Positions 1 to 7,368 of a stretch of 64,000 bases of DNA are shown one piece after another. The DNA is from Serinibacter arcticus (GTDB taxonomy: Bacteria > Actinomycetota > Actinomycetes > Actinomycetales > Beutenbergiaceae): positions 682,001 through 746,000 of the forward strand of contig NZ_RHPJ01000001.1 of the NCBI RefSeq assembly GCF_004786095.1, read 5' to 3'. The notes beneath the pieces are model-generated. The model saw only the letters and a program-made list of their open reading frames with translations. It was not told the DNA's origin and ran no database searches. Position 1 is the stretch's first letter. The number at the start of each line of letters is the position of its first letter. Position numbers and translations under genes: made by a program.

Positions 1-409
1 GCGCCAGGTGGAGCCGACGCTCGCGCTGGAAGAACGGCAGCCAGCCGGCGAACGACAGCCCCATGAGGATGACCACCACGCCGAGGATCCGCATGATCTC
101 GTCGACGTGCGGGAGGATCCGGACGCCGACGGACACGAACGCGTACCCGAGCCCGACGAACACCACGGTGAAGCCGGCGATGAAGAGCAGCACCCCCGCC
201 AGCAGGCGCCCGCGTTCGGCCCCCTTCGTCTCCGCGAGGTCCGAGCCGGTCATTCCGCCGAGGAACCCCAGGTAGCCGGGCACCAGGGGCAGCACGCACG
301 GCGAGGCGAACGAGACGAATCCGGCGATCAGCGCGACCGGCAGCGCCAGGAGCAGCGGTCCGGAGAGCACCGTGTCCTGGAACGCCTGCGCGACCGAGCC
401 GAGGTCCAC
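1..409 (-). CDS. ccdA: Cytochrome c biogenesis protein CcdA (5' part, runs off the window)
   Basis: This is a DsbD/CcdA-type polytopic membrane protein. It moves reducing power from cytoplasmic thioredoxin across the membrane to an extracytoplasmic thioredoxin-like partner for cytochrome c maturation. The first 136 residues are visible, from a GTG start. A hydrophobic helix carries the family motif FASPCVLPLVPGY with its redox cysteine near residue 40, followed by two more hydrophobic segments (about residues 67-87 and 98-118). The gene starts 3 nt after the stop of the TlpA-like gene, so the two are probably co-transcribed. The second redox cysteine and the C-terminus lie outside the window. 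The order histidine phosphatase, TlpA, CcdA is usually followed by ResB and CcsB in actinobacteria (for example Rv0525-Rv0529); those genes would lie beyond position 1. Confidence 0.93.
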   Translation of the reverse strand, partial: MDLGSVAQAFQDTVLSGPLLLALPVALIAGFVSFASPCVLPLVPGYLGFLGGMTGSDLAETKGAERGRLLAGVLLFIAGFTVVFVGLGYAFVSVGVRILPHVDEIMRILGVVVILMGLSFAGWLPFFQRERRLHLA

Positions 410-412
410 CGG

Positions 413-1036
413 CTAGCCCTCGGCCAGGACGTCGTCGATCAGGCCGCTCAGCGTGATCTTGGACGCGAGTCCGACGATGCGCGCGGCGGGCCGGCCCTCG
501 CGGTCCAGCACGACTGTCGTCGGCATGGCGCGCAGGGGCACGAGACCCTCGAGCGCGGCGACGGCGGAGGCGTCGCCGTCGTCCAGGCTCGGGTAGGTGA
601 TGCCGTAGGTCTGGGCGAAGGCGTCGGCGGTCGCGGCGTCGTCGGTGCCGTTGATGCCGAGCAGCTGCACGTCGCCCGTGTACTCCTGCGAGATCTCCGC
701 GAGGTCGGGCGCCTCGGCGCGGCACGGCGGGCAGGCGGCGTACCAGAAGTTCAGCACGACGACCTGGCCGCGCCAGTCCGCCACGTCGACGGCCTCACCC
801 GCGAAGTCCACGCCCGCGATGGCGGGCGCGTCCGGGCGCTCGGCCGGGCTCCACGTCGTGAACGCGCCGTTGCCCTCCTGGTAGCCCGGCTCGGCGACGG
901 TGGGGTCGCCGTCGTCGGGCGTGCACGCGGTCAGGGCGACGGCGGCGAGTCCCAGTGCGAGGACGGCGCCGAGGGCGCGCAGTCCGCGCGGCCGGCGTCC
1001 CGGCCCCCGCACCGACCCGGTCGCCACGTCACGCAC
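413..1036 (-). CDS. TlpA/ResA-like thiol-disulfide oxidoreductase, lipoprotein
   Basis: Thioredoxin-fold protein of 207 aa, predicted to act outside the membrane and keep apocytochrome c cysteines reduced, with electrons from CcdA. A basic N-terminus and hydrophobic stretch lead into a lipobox (LTAC, lipidated Cys about residue 38). The thioredoxin domain covers about residues 70-205, with the active site CPPC at 102-105 in the context FWYAACPPCRAEAP, typical of TlpA/ResA. The cis-proline loop is seen as RAMPTTVVLD. The start overlaps the end of the upstream phosphatase gene by 8 nt, which suggests translational coupling, and ccdA follows by 3 nt. Confidence 0.93.
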   Translation of the reverse strand: MRDVATGSVRGPGRRPRGLRALGAVLALGLAAVALTACTPDDGDPTVAEPGYQEGNGAFTTWSPAERPDAPAIAGVDFAGEAVDVADWRGQVVVLNFWYAACPPCRAEAPDLAEISQEYTGDVQLLGINGTDDAATADAFAQTYGITYPSLDDGDASAVAALEGLVPLRAMPTTVVLDREGRPAARIVGLASKITLSGLIDDVLAEG

Positions 1037-1676
1037 CGGCCACCGCCGAGGCGCCGGGCAGGAGCGCGGCGGCGGGCTCGCTGTAGCTGTGGGCGACGAG
1101 GGTCGTGCCGTCGAACGTGAGCGACGTCACCGAGGCGAGCGAGCACTCGCGCGCCCGGGGGTCGTGCCACAGCGGCTTGTTCTGCAGCGCGCGGCGCACG
1201 GCCCAGATCGGGGACTGGTGGGAGACCAGCACGGCCTCGTGGCCCTCGGCGGCCTCGCGAGCCGCGGCGATCGCCGCGGTCATGCGGTCGCGCTGCTGCG
1301 TGAACGCCTCCCCCCAGGAGGGACGGAACGGGTTGTAGAGGTGGCGGGCGGACGAGGGCGTCACGAGCGCGCGCCAGCCGCCACCGGCGACGGGGCGACC
1401 CTCGAGCTCGTTGCCCGCCTCGATCAGGCGGTCATCGATCTCGACCGCGACGCCCAGCCCCTGCGCCAGCGGCGCGGCGGTCTGCTGCGCCCGCTCGAGC
1501 GGGGAGGAGATGACGTGCGTGATGTCCGCCTTCGCGTCCAGGAGCGACTCGGCCACGAGGCGCGCCATGGCGTGACCGCGTTCGGACAGCACGTAACCGG
1601 GGAGCCTGCCGTAGAGGATCCGGTCGGGATTCTCGACCTCGCCGTGCCGGAGCAGGTGGATCGTGGTGCGCGCCAT
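1029..1676 (-). CDS. Histidine phosphatase family protein
   Basis: Phosphoglycerate-mutase-like phosphatase of 215 aa. The catalytic motif LLRHGE places the phospho-accepting His at residue 11, and a second His lies in VLVSHQSPIW. The acidic proton donor region is RLIEAGNELEG. The ATG at 1676 is preferred over an in-frame ATG 33 nt upstream because it puts the RHG motif at the usual distance from the N-terminus and leaves a 5-nt gap to the MarR gene. The substrate is unknown. Its position ahead of tlpA-ccdA is conserved in actinobacteria (Rv0525-like), so a link to cytochrome c maturation is likely by context only. Confidence 0.9.
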   Translation of the reverse strand: MARTTIHLLRHGEVENPDRILYGRLPGYVLSERGHAMARLVAESLLDAKADITHVISSPLERAQQTAAPLAQGLGVAVEIDDRLIEAGNELEGRPVAGGGWRALVTPSSARHLYNPFRPSWGEAFTQQRDRMTAAIAAAREAAEGHEAVLVSHQSPIWAVRRALQNKPLWHDPRARECSLASVTSLTFDGTTLVAHSYSEPAAALLPGASAVAGA

Positions 1677-1681
1677 GCCGT

Positions 1682-2224
1682 CTAGTCTCGCAAACCTTCC
1701 TGGGTGCACGGTTCAGCGCCGTCGCCGCACGACGTGTCCGACGACTCACCCGGTGCGTCCACGAGTGCGGCCTCACGCAGCACCGCGCGCATCGCCTCCC
1801 CCAGCTGCGCCAGCTGGTCGCGGTCGATGACGTCCACGAGTCTGGCCCGCACCGAGGCCACGTGGGACGGCGCCGCGGCGACGAGTCGCTCGTACCCCGC
1901 CGCCGTCAGGGTCGCGGCGATCCCCCGCCGGTCCTCCGCGGCCGGTCGTCGGCTGACGAGCCCTGCCGCCTCCAGGCGCGCGACCGTGTGGGTGACGCGG
2001 CTGCGCGAGTGGGCCACGCCGTCGGCGAGGTCGGACATCCGCACGCTCCCGTCCGGGGCCTCGCTGAGGCGCACGAGGATCTCGTACTCCGCCATTGAGA
2101 GTCCGGTGGCGACCTCGAGGTCGCGGGACAGCGTGGCCAGGAGGTAGGTCATCCCGACGACGGAGGCGCGCCAGTCCCGCTGCTCGCCCTCGTCGAGCCA
2201 GCTCGTGTCCACGCCGTCGGCCAT
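1682..2224 (-). CDS. MarR family transcriptional regulator
   Basis: Winged-helix regulator of 180 aa. The wHTH (about residues 45-115) includes MAEYEILVRL, the recognition region VAHSRSRVTHTVARLEAAGLV, and the wing RRPAAEDRRGI. The C-terminal tail is long and polar and holds a cysteine (DTSCGDG). The gene is divergent from yceI. A -10 box (TAAGGT) lies 6 nt before the ATG, so translation is probably leaderless. A perfect CTTGTC-gg-GACAAG palindrome abuts that -10 box and is a good candidate for autorepression. Both the histidine phosphatase and the cytochrome c genes lie downstream on the same strand. The ligand is unknown. Confidence 0.9.
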   Translation of the reverse strand: MADGVDTSWLDEGEQRDWRASVVGMTYLLATLSRDLEVATGLSMAEYEILVRLSEAPDGSVRMSDLADGVAHSRSRVTHTVARLEAAGLVSRRPAAEDRRGIAATLTAAGYERLVAAAPSHVASVRARLVDVIDRDQLAQLGEAMRAVLREAALVDAPGESSDTSCGDGAEPCTQEGLRD

Positions 2225-2230
2225 GTGGCC

Positions 2231-2236
2231 ACCTTA
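2231..2236 (-). promoter_or_regulatory. marR -10 box, leaderless
   Basis: TAAGGT, 6 nt upstream of the marR ATG, with no room for a ribosome binding site. Confidence 0.55.
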
Positions 2237-2250
2237 CTTGTCGGGACAAG
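2237..2250. promoter_or_regulatory. Candidate MarR operator 1
   Basis: Perfect inverted repeat CTTGTC-gg-GACAAG directly upstream of the marR -10 box. A dimeric MarR protein bound here would block the marR promoter. The assignment is by position and symmetry only. Confidence 0.5.
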
Positions 2251-2264
2251 CGATCCGTGATAGT

Positions 2265-2280
2265 AGTTAAGCGTTCAACT
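2265..2280. promoter_or_regulatory. Candidate MarR operator 2, upstream of yceI
   Basis: Imperfect inverted repeat AGTTAAGCGTTCAACT (arms AGTT/AACT with partial inner symmetry) 25 nt before the yceI start. It lies in the most AT-rich part of the intergenic region and would overlap the yceI promoter. Its sequence differs from operator 1, so a second regulator is also possible. Confidence 0.45.
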
Positions 2281-2305
2281 AAAACGTCAAGCGATCGGAC
2301 CCCCC

Positions 2306-2836
2306 ATGAGCATCCCCGCCGCCACCTACGCCATCGACGCCTCGCACTCCGAGGTCGCGTTCACCATCCGTCACGCCGGGATCGCCAAGGTCCGTGGCCG
2401 CTTCACCGAGTTCTCGGGCGAGATCGTCGTCGCCGAGGACCTCGCCGCCTCGTCCGCGAACGTCACCATCGCCGCCAGCAGCGTCGACACCGGCAACGCG
2501 CAGCGCGACGGTCACCTCAAGACCTCCGACTTCTTCTCCGTCGACGAGCGCCCCGAGTGGACCTTCGTGTCCTCCTCCGCGAGCGGCTCGGGCGACGAGT
2601 TCACCCTCGCCGGCGACCTGACGATCAACGGCATCACCAAGCCGGTCGAGCTCGACGTCGAGTACAACGGCACCAACGTCGACGCCTACGGCGTCACCCG
2701 CGTCGGCTTCTCCGGCACCACCGAGATCGCCCGCGAGGCGTTCGGCATCACCTGGAACGCGCCCCTCGAGGCCGGCGGCTTCCTGCTCGGCGACAAGGTC
2801 AAGATCTTCCTGGAGATCTCGGCCACCAAGGCCTGA
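2306..2836 (+). CDS. YceI family protein
   Basis: Lipocalin-like YceI-domain protein of 176 aa covering the whole family length. It begins IPAATYAIDASHSEVAFTIRH, has the strand pattern KVRGRFTEFSG, the conserved LTINGITKPVELDVEY and ends FLLGDKVKIFLEI. There is no signal peptide, so a cytoplasmic location is likely. YceI proteins bind isoprenoid-like or amphiphilic ligands, and the ligand here is unknown. Divergent pairing with a MarR regulator and the inverted repeat at 2265-2280 suggest that expression is controlled by MarR. An 11-bp-stem terminator follows. Confidence 0.92.
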   Translation: MSIPAATYAIDASHSEVAFTIRHAGIAKVRGRFTEFSGEIVVAEDLAASSANVTIAASSVDTGNAQRDGHLKTSDFFSVDERPEWTFVSSSASGSGDEFTLAGDLTINGITKPVELDVEYNGTNVDAYGVTRVGFSGTTEIAREAFGITWNAPLEAGGFLLGDKVKIFLEISATKA

Positions 2837-2895
2837 GCACCCGGCGTCACCCGGCATCACCACGCACCACCTCCGCGCCACCGGCGCGACGCACC

Positions 2896-2921
2896 GGGGC
2901 CCGTCCGCCAGGACGGGCCCC
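2896..2921. terminator. Terminator between yceI and the DUF836 gene
   Basis: Perfect 11-bp stem (GGGGCCCGTCC / GGACGGGCCCC) with loop GCCA, between convergent genes, so it can serve both. There is no U-tract, as is common in high-GC actinobacteria. Confidence 0.75.
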
Positions 2922-2936
2922 GTCGGCGTCCCGGGC

Positions 2937-3194
2937 TCAGCCCCGCAGCGCCGCGAGGATCGGCTCGGTCTGCAGCCGCCAGTGCCCGCGCGCGACGCCG
3001 TCGACCAGCACCACCGGGACCAGCTCCCCGAACTCCTGCTGCAGCGCCTCGCTCGCGTCGACGTCGACGCTCACCCACCGCTCGCCCGTGCTCGCCGTCA
3101 CGGCGTCCAGCACCCGGTGCGCGTCCGCGCACAGGTGGCACCCGGCCCGCTCGACCAGGAGCACGCGGGCATCCGCACCAGCCTCGTCATCCAT
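2937..3194 (-). CDS. Glutaredoxin-like protein (DUF836 type)
   Basis: Small 85-aa thioredoxin-fold protein. A CxxC-like motif sits in VERAGCHLCADAHRVL (Cys 19 and 22), and the cis-proline region is ELVPVVLVDGVARG. It matches the glutaredoxin-like DUF836 family and probably works as a cytoplasmic thiol or mycothiol redox protein. The ATG at 3194 is chosen over longer in-frame starts. It lies 6 nt after a TACCGT -10 box, so it is likely leaderless, and the fold starts right there. The gene is divergent from the HAD hydrolase gene. Confidence 0.85.
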   Translation of the reverse strand: MDDEAGADARVLLVERAGCHLCADAHRVLDAVTASTGERWVSVDVDASEALQQEFGELVPVVLVDGVARGHWRLQTEPILAALRG

Positions 3195-3200
3195 GCCGCC

Positions 3201-3206
3201 ACGGTA
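3201..3206 (-). promoter_or_regulatory. DUF836 gene -10 box, leaderless
   Basis: TACCGT, 6 nt before the ATG at 3194. Confidence 0.5.
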
Positions 3207-3239
3207 GGCCAGCGCGAGCCGCGGCAGGACCCCGGCGCG

Positions 3240-3245
3240 TAGGGT
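3240..3245 (+). promoter_or_regulatory. HAD gene -10 box, leaderless
   Basis: TAGGGT, 7 nt before the ATG at 3253. This favours that ATG over the in-frame GTG at 3244, which overlaps the box. Confidence 0.5.
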
Positions 3246-3252
3246 GGCCGCG

Positions 3253-4068
3253 ATGGATGCCCTCACCGGACTGCCCGTGCTCGCCTCGAGCAGCACGCGG
3301 CCCGCGTGCGCCTTCTTCGACGTCGACAACACGATCGTCCGCGGCGCGAGCGGCTTCCACCTGGCCAAGGAGCTCTACCGACGCCGGTTCTTCCGCCGCC
3401 GCGACATCGCCTGGTTCGCGTGGCAGGCCGTCCAGTTCTTCCTGTTCGGCGAGGACGTCGGCCGCGTGACCGCCGTGCGTGCCCGCGCGCTCGGCGTCAT
3501 CCGCGGCCGGACCGAGGCCGAGATCCTCGAGGTGGGTGAGGAGGTCTACGAGACGGTCCTCGACAGCCGCATCTTTCCCGGGGCCCGCGCCCTCGTCGCG
3601 GCGCACCTCGAGCGCGGCCACCAGGTCTGGCTCGTCACCGCCACCCCGCGCGAGATCGGCGACCTGATGGCCCGCCGCCTCGGCGCGACCGGCGCCGTCG
3701 CCACGGTCGCGCAGACGGTCGACGGCGTCTACACCGGCGAGCTCGTCGGCGACCTCATGCACGGGTCGCGCAAGGCCGAGGCGGTCCGTCAGCTGTCCGA
3801 GCGCGCCGGAGCCGACCTGGCCGACTGCGCCGCGTACGGCGACTCGGCCAACGACCTGCAGATGCTCGAGATCGTCGGCCACCCGTGCGCGATCAACCCC
3901 GATCCGCACCTGCGGGTGCACGCGCTCGAGTCGCGCTGGCCGGTGCGCGACCTGCGCCGTCGTCGGCCGGGGCTCGCCTCCTCCGGCGCGGCCGTCGCGG
4001 GCGCCGGTGCCGGCCTCTGGGGCGTCGTCGTGCTGGCGCGCAAGATCCTGCGCCGCGGCGCCGTCTGA
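3253..4068 (+). CDS. HAD-IB family hydrolase (SerB-like phosphatase)
   Basis: Haloacid dehalogenase subfamily IB phosphohydrolase of 271 aa. Motif I is FFDVDNTIVRG (Asp nucleophile, Asp acid/base), motif II is VTATPREI, and motif III/IV is YGDSANDLQML with the Mg-binding Asp pair. A C1-type cap lies between them. The family includes phosphoserine phosphatase and CicA-like proteins, and the substrate cannot be read from sequence. A C-terminal glycine/alanine-rich hydrophobic segment followed by KILRR suggests a membrane anchor with the catalytic domain on the cytoplasmic side. Confidence 0.87.
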   Translation: MDALTGLPVLASSSTRPACAFFDVDNTIVRGASGFHLAKELYRRRFFRRRDIAWFAWQAVQFFLFGEDVGRVTAVRARALGVIRGRTEAEILEVGEEVYETVLDSRIFPGARALVAAHLERGHQVWLVTATPREIGDLMARRLGATGAVATVAQTVDGVYTGELVGDLMHGSRKAEAVRQLSERAGADLADCAAYGDSANDLQMLEIVGHPCAINPDPHLRVHALESRWPVRDLRRRRPGLASSGAAVAGAGAGLWGVVVLARKILRRGAV

Positions 4069-4153
4069 CCGTCGCGTAAATCACAGCGAGCATGAACGTG
4101 GCACGCGACACGCCACGAGTCCGGGCCAACCCCTAGAAATATCTCAGGGAAGG

Positions 4154-4161
4154 TATACGCT
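4154..4161 (+). promoter_or_regulatory. -10 region of the XRE-MurA gene, near-leaderless
   Basis: TATACGCT, 8 nt before the ATG. The purine-rich AGGGAAGG lies too far upstream (about 16 nt) to be a good ribosome binding site. Confidence 0.45.
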
Positions 4162-4169
4162 CCGTAGTC

Positions 4170-5720
4170 ATGACGACAACGCTCGAGGACGCCACCACCC
4201 CGCTCGCGGCCATCGGAACCCTGATCCGCGGTGCCCGCCAGAACATGGGCCTGACCCAGGCCCAGCTCGCCGAGCGGCTGAGCACCTCGCAGAGCGCCAT
4301 CGCCCGCATCGAGCAGGGCAGCCAGAACCTGTCGGTCGACATGCTGGCCCGCATCAACGCCGCGCTCGAGGCGGACCTGCTCCCCATCGCCGGCGGCTCC
4401 TCGCGCCCCACCCACCTGCGCGTGACCGGTGGGCAGCGCCTGTCGGGCACCATCACGGTCAACTCCTCCAAGAACGCCGCCGTCGCCCTGCTGTGCGCGT
4501 CGCTGCTGAACCGTGGCCGCACGGTGCTGCGCGGCGTCGCCCGCATCGTCGAGGTCGACCGCATCGTCGCCGTGCTGCAGTCCATCGGCGTGCAGGTGAC
4601 CTGGTCCCCCGACGGCCACGACCTCGAGATCGTGCGCCCCGAGCACCTCGACCTGACCACGATCGACGACGACGCCGCGAAGCGCACGCGCAGCATCATC
4701 ATGTTCTTCGGCCCGCTGCTGGGCCAGGAGTCCTCGTTCGACCTGCCGTACGCGGGCGGCTGCAACCTGGGCACCCGGACCGTCGAGCCGCACATGATCG
4801 CGCTGCGCCCCTTCGGGCTCGACGTCGTCGCGAACGCCGGCGCCTACCACGCCACGGCGACGCCCGACACGGGCGAGCAGCTCTCGGTCGTGCTGACCGA
4901 GCGCGGCGACACCGTCACCGAGAACGCGATCATGGCCGCCGCGGGCCGCGACGGCGTCACGATCATCCGCAACGCCTCGCCCAACTACATGGTCCAGGAC
5001 CTGTGCTTCTACCTGGAGCTGCTGGGCGTGGAGATCGCCGGCATCGGTTCGACGACCCTGACGATCAGGGGCAGGGCGCGGATCGACGCCGACGTCGAGT
5101 ACGCCGTCTCGGAGGACCCGGTCGAGGCCATGAGCCTCCTGACCGCCGGCATCGTCACCGACTCCGAGATCACGGTCTCGCGCGTGCCGATCGAGTTCAT
5201 GGAGATCGAGCTCGCCACGCTGAGCGAGATGGGCCTGCGCTACGCCCTCACGCCCGAGTACACGGCGCTCAACGGCCGCACCCGCCTGGTGGACATCACG
5301 GTGTTCCCGAGCGAGCTGCGCGCCCCGATCGACAAGATCCACCCGATGCCGTTCCCGGGTCTGAACATCGACAACCTGCCGTTCTTCGCGGTCATCGCGG
5401 CGTGCGCCAGCGGTCAGACCACGATCCACGACTGGGTCTACGACAACCGCGCGATCCACCTCACCGACCTCACGCGCCTGGGCGCCGACGTGCGCCTCCT
5501 CGACCCGCACCGGCTCGACGTCAGCGGCCCGACGCACTGGTCCGGCGCCGAGATCAGCTGCCCGCCCGCGCTGCGCCCCGCCGTCGTCATCCTGCTCGGC
5601 ATGATGGCCGCCAAGGGCACGAGCGTGCTGCGCGGCGTCGACATCATCGCGCGCGGCTACGAGCAGCTCGCCGACCGCCTCATCGAGCTCGGCGCGCAGA
5701 TCGAGACGTTCCGCGACTGA
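4170..5720 (+). CDS. XRE HTH domain fused to UDP-N-acetylglucosamine 1-carboxyvinyltransferase (MurA-like)
   Basis: Fusion protein of 516 aa. Residues about 12-68 form a Cro/C1-type HTH (GLTQAQLAERLSTSQSAIAR). From about 85 to the end is a full EPT/MurA fold. MurA adds enolpyruvyl from PEP to UDP-GlcNAc, the first committed step of peptidoglycan synthesis. Active-site features are retained: SSKNAA near the N-terminus of the domain (Lys-Asn pair), Cys198 in YAGGCNLGTR (the fosfomycin-target Cys and loop Arg), an Asp in PGLNIDN, and RGYEQL near the C-terminus. The enzyme is therefore probably active, with a DNA-binding module attached. It is likely a second MurA paralog rather than the housekeeping one. 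A strong terminator follows. Confidence 0.88.
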   Translation: MTTTLEDATTPLAAIGTLIRGARQNMGLTQAQLAERLSTSQSAIARIEQGSQNLSVDMLARINAALEADLLPIAGGSSRPTHLRVTGGQRLSGTITVNSSKNAAVALLCASLLNRGRTVLRGVARIVEVDRIVAVLQSIGVQVTWSPDGHDLEIVRPEHLDLTTIDDDAAKRTRSIIMFFGPLLGQESSFDLPYAGGCNLGTRTVEPHMIALRPFGLDVVANAGAYHATATPDTGEQLSVVLTERGDTVTENAIMAAAGRDGVTIIRNASPNYMVQDLCFYLELLGVEIAGIGSTTLTIRGRARIDADVEYAVSEDPVEAMSLLTAGIVTDSEITVSRVPIEFMEIELATLSEMGLRYALTPEYTALNGRTRLVDITVFPSELRAPIDKIHPMPFPGLNIDNLPFFAVIAACASGQTTIHDWVYDNRAIHLTDLTRLGADVRLLDPHRLDVSGPTHWSGAEISCPPALRPAVVILLGMMAAKGTSVLRGVDIIARGYEQLADRLIELGAQIETFRD

Positions 5721-5740
5721 CGCCCGCCCCGGCAACGCAG

Positions 5741-5770
5741 AAGGCCGCCACCCCGAGGGGTGGCGGCCTT
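5741..5770. terminator. Terminator after the XRE-MurA gene
   Basis: Near-perfect hairpin with a 14-nt arm AAGGCCGCCACCCC and its complement around a very short loop. It sits between convergent genes (XRE-MurA and bS22). Confidence 0.8.
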
Positions 5771-5803
5771 CGCGCTACCTGCTGCGGCTCGCGCCGAGGA
5801 GGT

Positions 5804-5902
5804 CTACTTCTTGTTGCGACGCTGGTGACGCGTCCTGCGCAGCAGCTTGCGGTGCTTCTTCTTGGCCATCCGCTTGCGGCGCTTCTTGATGACGGAACCC
5901 AC
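5804..5902 (-). CDS. 30S ribosomal protein bS22 (AURKAIP1/COX24 domain)
   Basis: Very small, extremely basic protein of 32 aa: 19 of its residues are Lys or Arg. It starts at GTG with MGSVIKKRRKRMAKKKHRK and ends HQRRNKK, almost identical in pattern to the actinobacterial bS22 protein seen in mycobacterial ribosomes. It binds rRNA in the small subunit. A good ribosome binding site (GAGGT) lies 7 nt before the GTG. It is easily missed because of its length. No partner gene is adjacent. Confidence 0.9.
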   Translation of the reverse strand: MGSVIKKRRKRMAKKKHRKLLRRTRHQRRNKK

Positions 5903-6062
5903 GGGGACCTCACAAATGTCGTCTGGAATCCCACAGCGAGCCGGGGTCCGGCGTATCCCGGACCTCGATCCTCGCGCCGCGGGCGCTGAATCCCCGACAG
6001 TCTAGCCTGCCGCGGACCCCGTCCCGAACGCCCCCGCTCGTGGCAGCCGTCAGGAGAGCGGG

Positions 6063-7274
6063 TCAGTACAGCGGGTCGATGCCGTTGAGGGGGAACACGG
6101 CGTTCCGCGTCGCGAGGATGGCGCGGTCGACGGCGTCGTCAGGGTCGTACCCCTGGGCGAACGGGACGAAGTCCCCGCCCCCCTCCCCGCCGTCGCCCCA
6201 GATCTCCGGTGCGGGCACGCGGAGCTCCTCCTCCACCCGCGCGCGCCACGACGGCGGCAGCGGAGCGGCCGGGTCGATGTCGACACCGGCGCTGATGGCC
6301 GTCAGTCCGGCCCACACGCGCGGGACGACCTCCACGACCGTGTAGCCGCCGCCGCCCGTCGCGATCCAGCGGTCGCCGGCGTGCTCGCGTGCGAGGTCGC
6401 GCACGAGGCGCGCCGCCGCGAGCTGGTGGTCGACGCTGACGCGCAGGTTGGTCAGCTGGTCGTCGCCGTGGGTGTCGGCGCCGTGCTGGCTGACGAGCAC
6501 GTCGGGGGCGAACTCGGCGAGCAGCGGTGGCACGACCGCCTCGACGGCGCGCAGCCAGCCCGCGCCGCCCGTGCGCGCCGGCAGGGCGATGTTGACGGCC
6601 GTGCCGGGAGCGTCCGGCCCGCCGACGTCGCTCGCGAAGCCCGTCCCGGGGAAGAGCGTCGTCCCCGACTCGTGCACCGAGATCGTCAGCACGCGCGGGT
6701 CGTTCCAGAACATCTGCTCGACGCCGTCGCCGTGGTGGGCGTCCAGGTCGACGTACGCGACGCGCTCGGCACCGTTGTCGAGCAGCCACCGGATCGCGAC
6801 GGCGACGTCGTTGTAGACGCAGAACCCGGAGGCGCGGTCCGGCATGGCGTGGTGCATGCCGCCCGCGATCGAGACGGCGTGGGGCACCTGGCTCGTCCAG
6901 ACCGACCGCGCGGCCGCCAGCGTCGAGCCGACGATCCGCCGTGCTGCGACGTGGATCTCCGCGAACAGCGGGTTCTCCTCGTTCCCGAGGCCGCGGGCCT
7001 CGTCCGGCACACCCTGGGCTCCCGCCCTGACGGCCTCGATGAACGCCGGTTCGTGCACGGTCGCGAGCAGCGCGTCGTCGACGGCCGCGACCCCGATCTC
7101 GCGGACGCCGGGCAGGTCGAGGGCGTCCACGAGGTCGCGGGTCAACGACAGCCGGACGGGTGCCATCGGGTGCCCGGGACCGAAGTCGTAGCGCGGCAGG
7201 TCGGGCGACCACACGAACGCCGTCGTGGCGCCGTCACCGGGCTGCGTCATCGGGTCCCCCGTCTCGAGCGGCAC
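6063..7274 (-). CDS. Acetoin utilization protein AcuC-like histone deacetylase family protein
   Basis: Class I-like HDAC/AcuC hydrolase of 403 aa. Family motifs are YDFGPGHPMAP near the N-terminus, the active-site dyad GGMHHAMPDRASGFCVYND, the zinc-binding DLDAHHGDGVE, a second metal Asp (VLVSQHGADTHGDD) and the Tyr-containing GGGGYTV. AcuC in Bacillus deacetylates acetyl-CoA synthetase, and a protein or small-molecule deacetylase role is likely here. A TAGGCT -10 box 7 nt before the GTG at 7274 supports a leaderless start there. An in-frame ATG at 7250 with GGGGGA ahead is the alternative (395 aa). No acetoin genes are nearby. Confidence 0.88.
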   Translation of the reverse strand: MPLETGDPMTQPGDGATTAFVWSPDLPRYDFGPGHPMAPVRLSLTRDLVDALDLPGVREIGVAAVDDALLATVHEPAFIEAVRAGAQGVPDEARGLGNEENPLFAEIHVAARRIVGSTLAAARSVWTSQVPHAVSIAGGMHHAMPDRASGFCVYNDVAVAIRWLLDNGAERVAYVDLDAHHGDGVEQMFWNDPRVLTISVHESGTTLFPGTGFASDVGGPDAPGTAVNIALPARTGGAGWLRAVEAVVPPLLAEFAPDVLVSQHGADTHGDDQLTNLRVSVDHQLAAARLVRDLAREHAGDRWIATGGGGYTVVEVVPRVWAGLTAISAGVDIDPAAPLPPSWRARVEEELRVPAPEIWGDGGEGGGDFVPFAQGYDPDDAVDRAILATRNAVFPLNGIDPLY

Positions 7275-7281
7275 GGCGCCC

Positions 7282-7287
7282 AGCCTA
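7282..7287 (-). promoter_or_regulatory. acuC-like gene -10 box, leaderless
   Basis: TAGGCT, 7 nt before an in-frame GTG at 7274. Confidence 0.45.
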
Positions 7288-7368
7288 GGGGCGTCCGGCC
7301 GCCCCCACCCGCGACCGTCCCGCACGCGCGAGACGATCCCCCGCCACCGTCCCCGGGTCACCGCCCCG

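Noticed and set aside
3244-3246. GTG at 3244 as the start of the HAD gene
   Set aside because: It overlaps the TAGGGT -10 box; the ATG at 3253 is correctly spaced for leaderless initiation.
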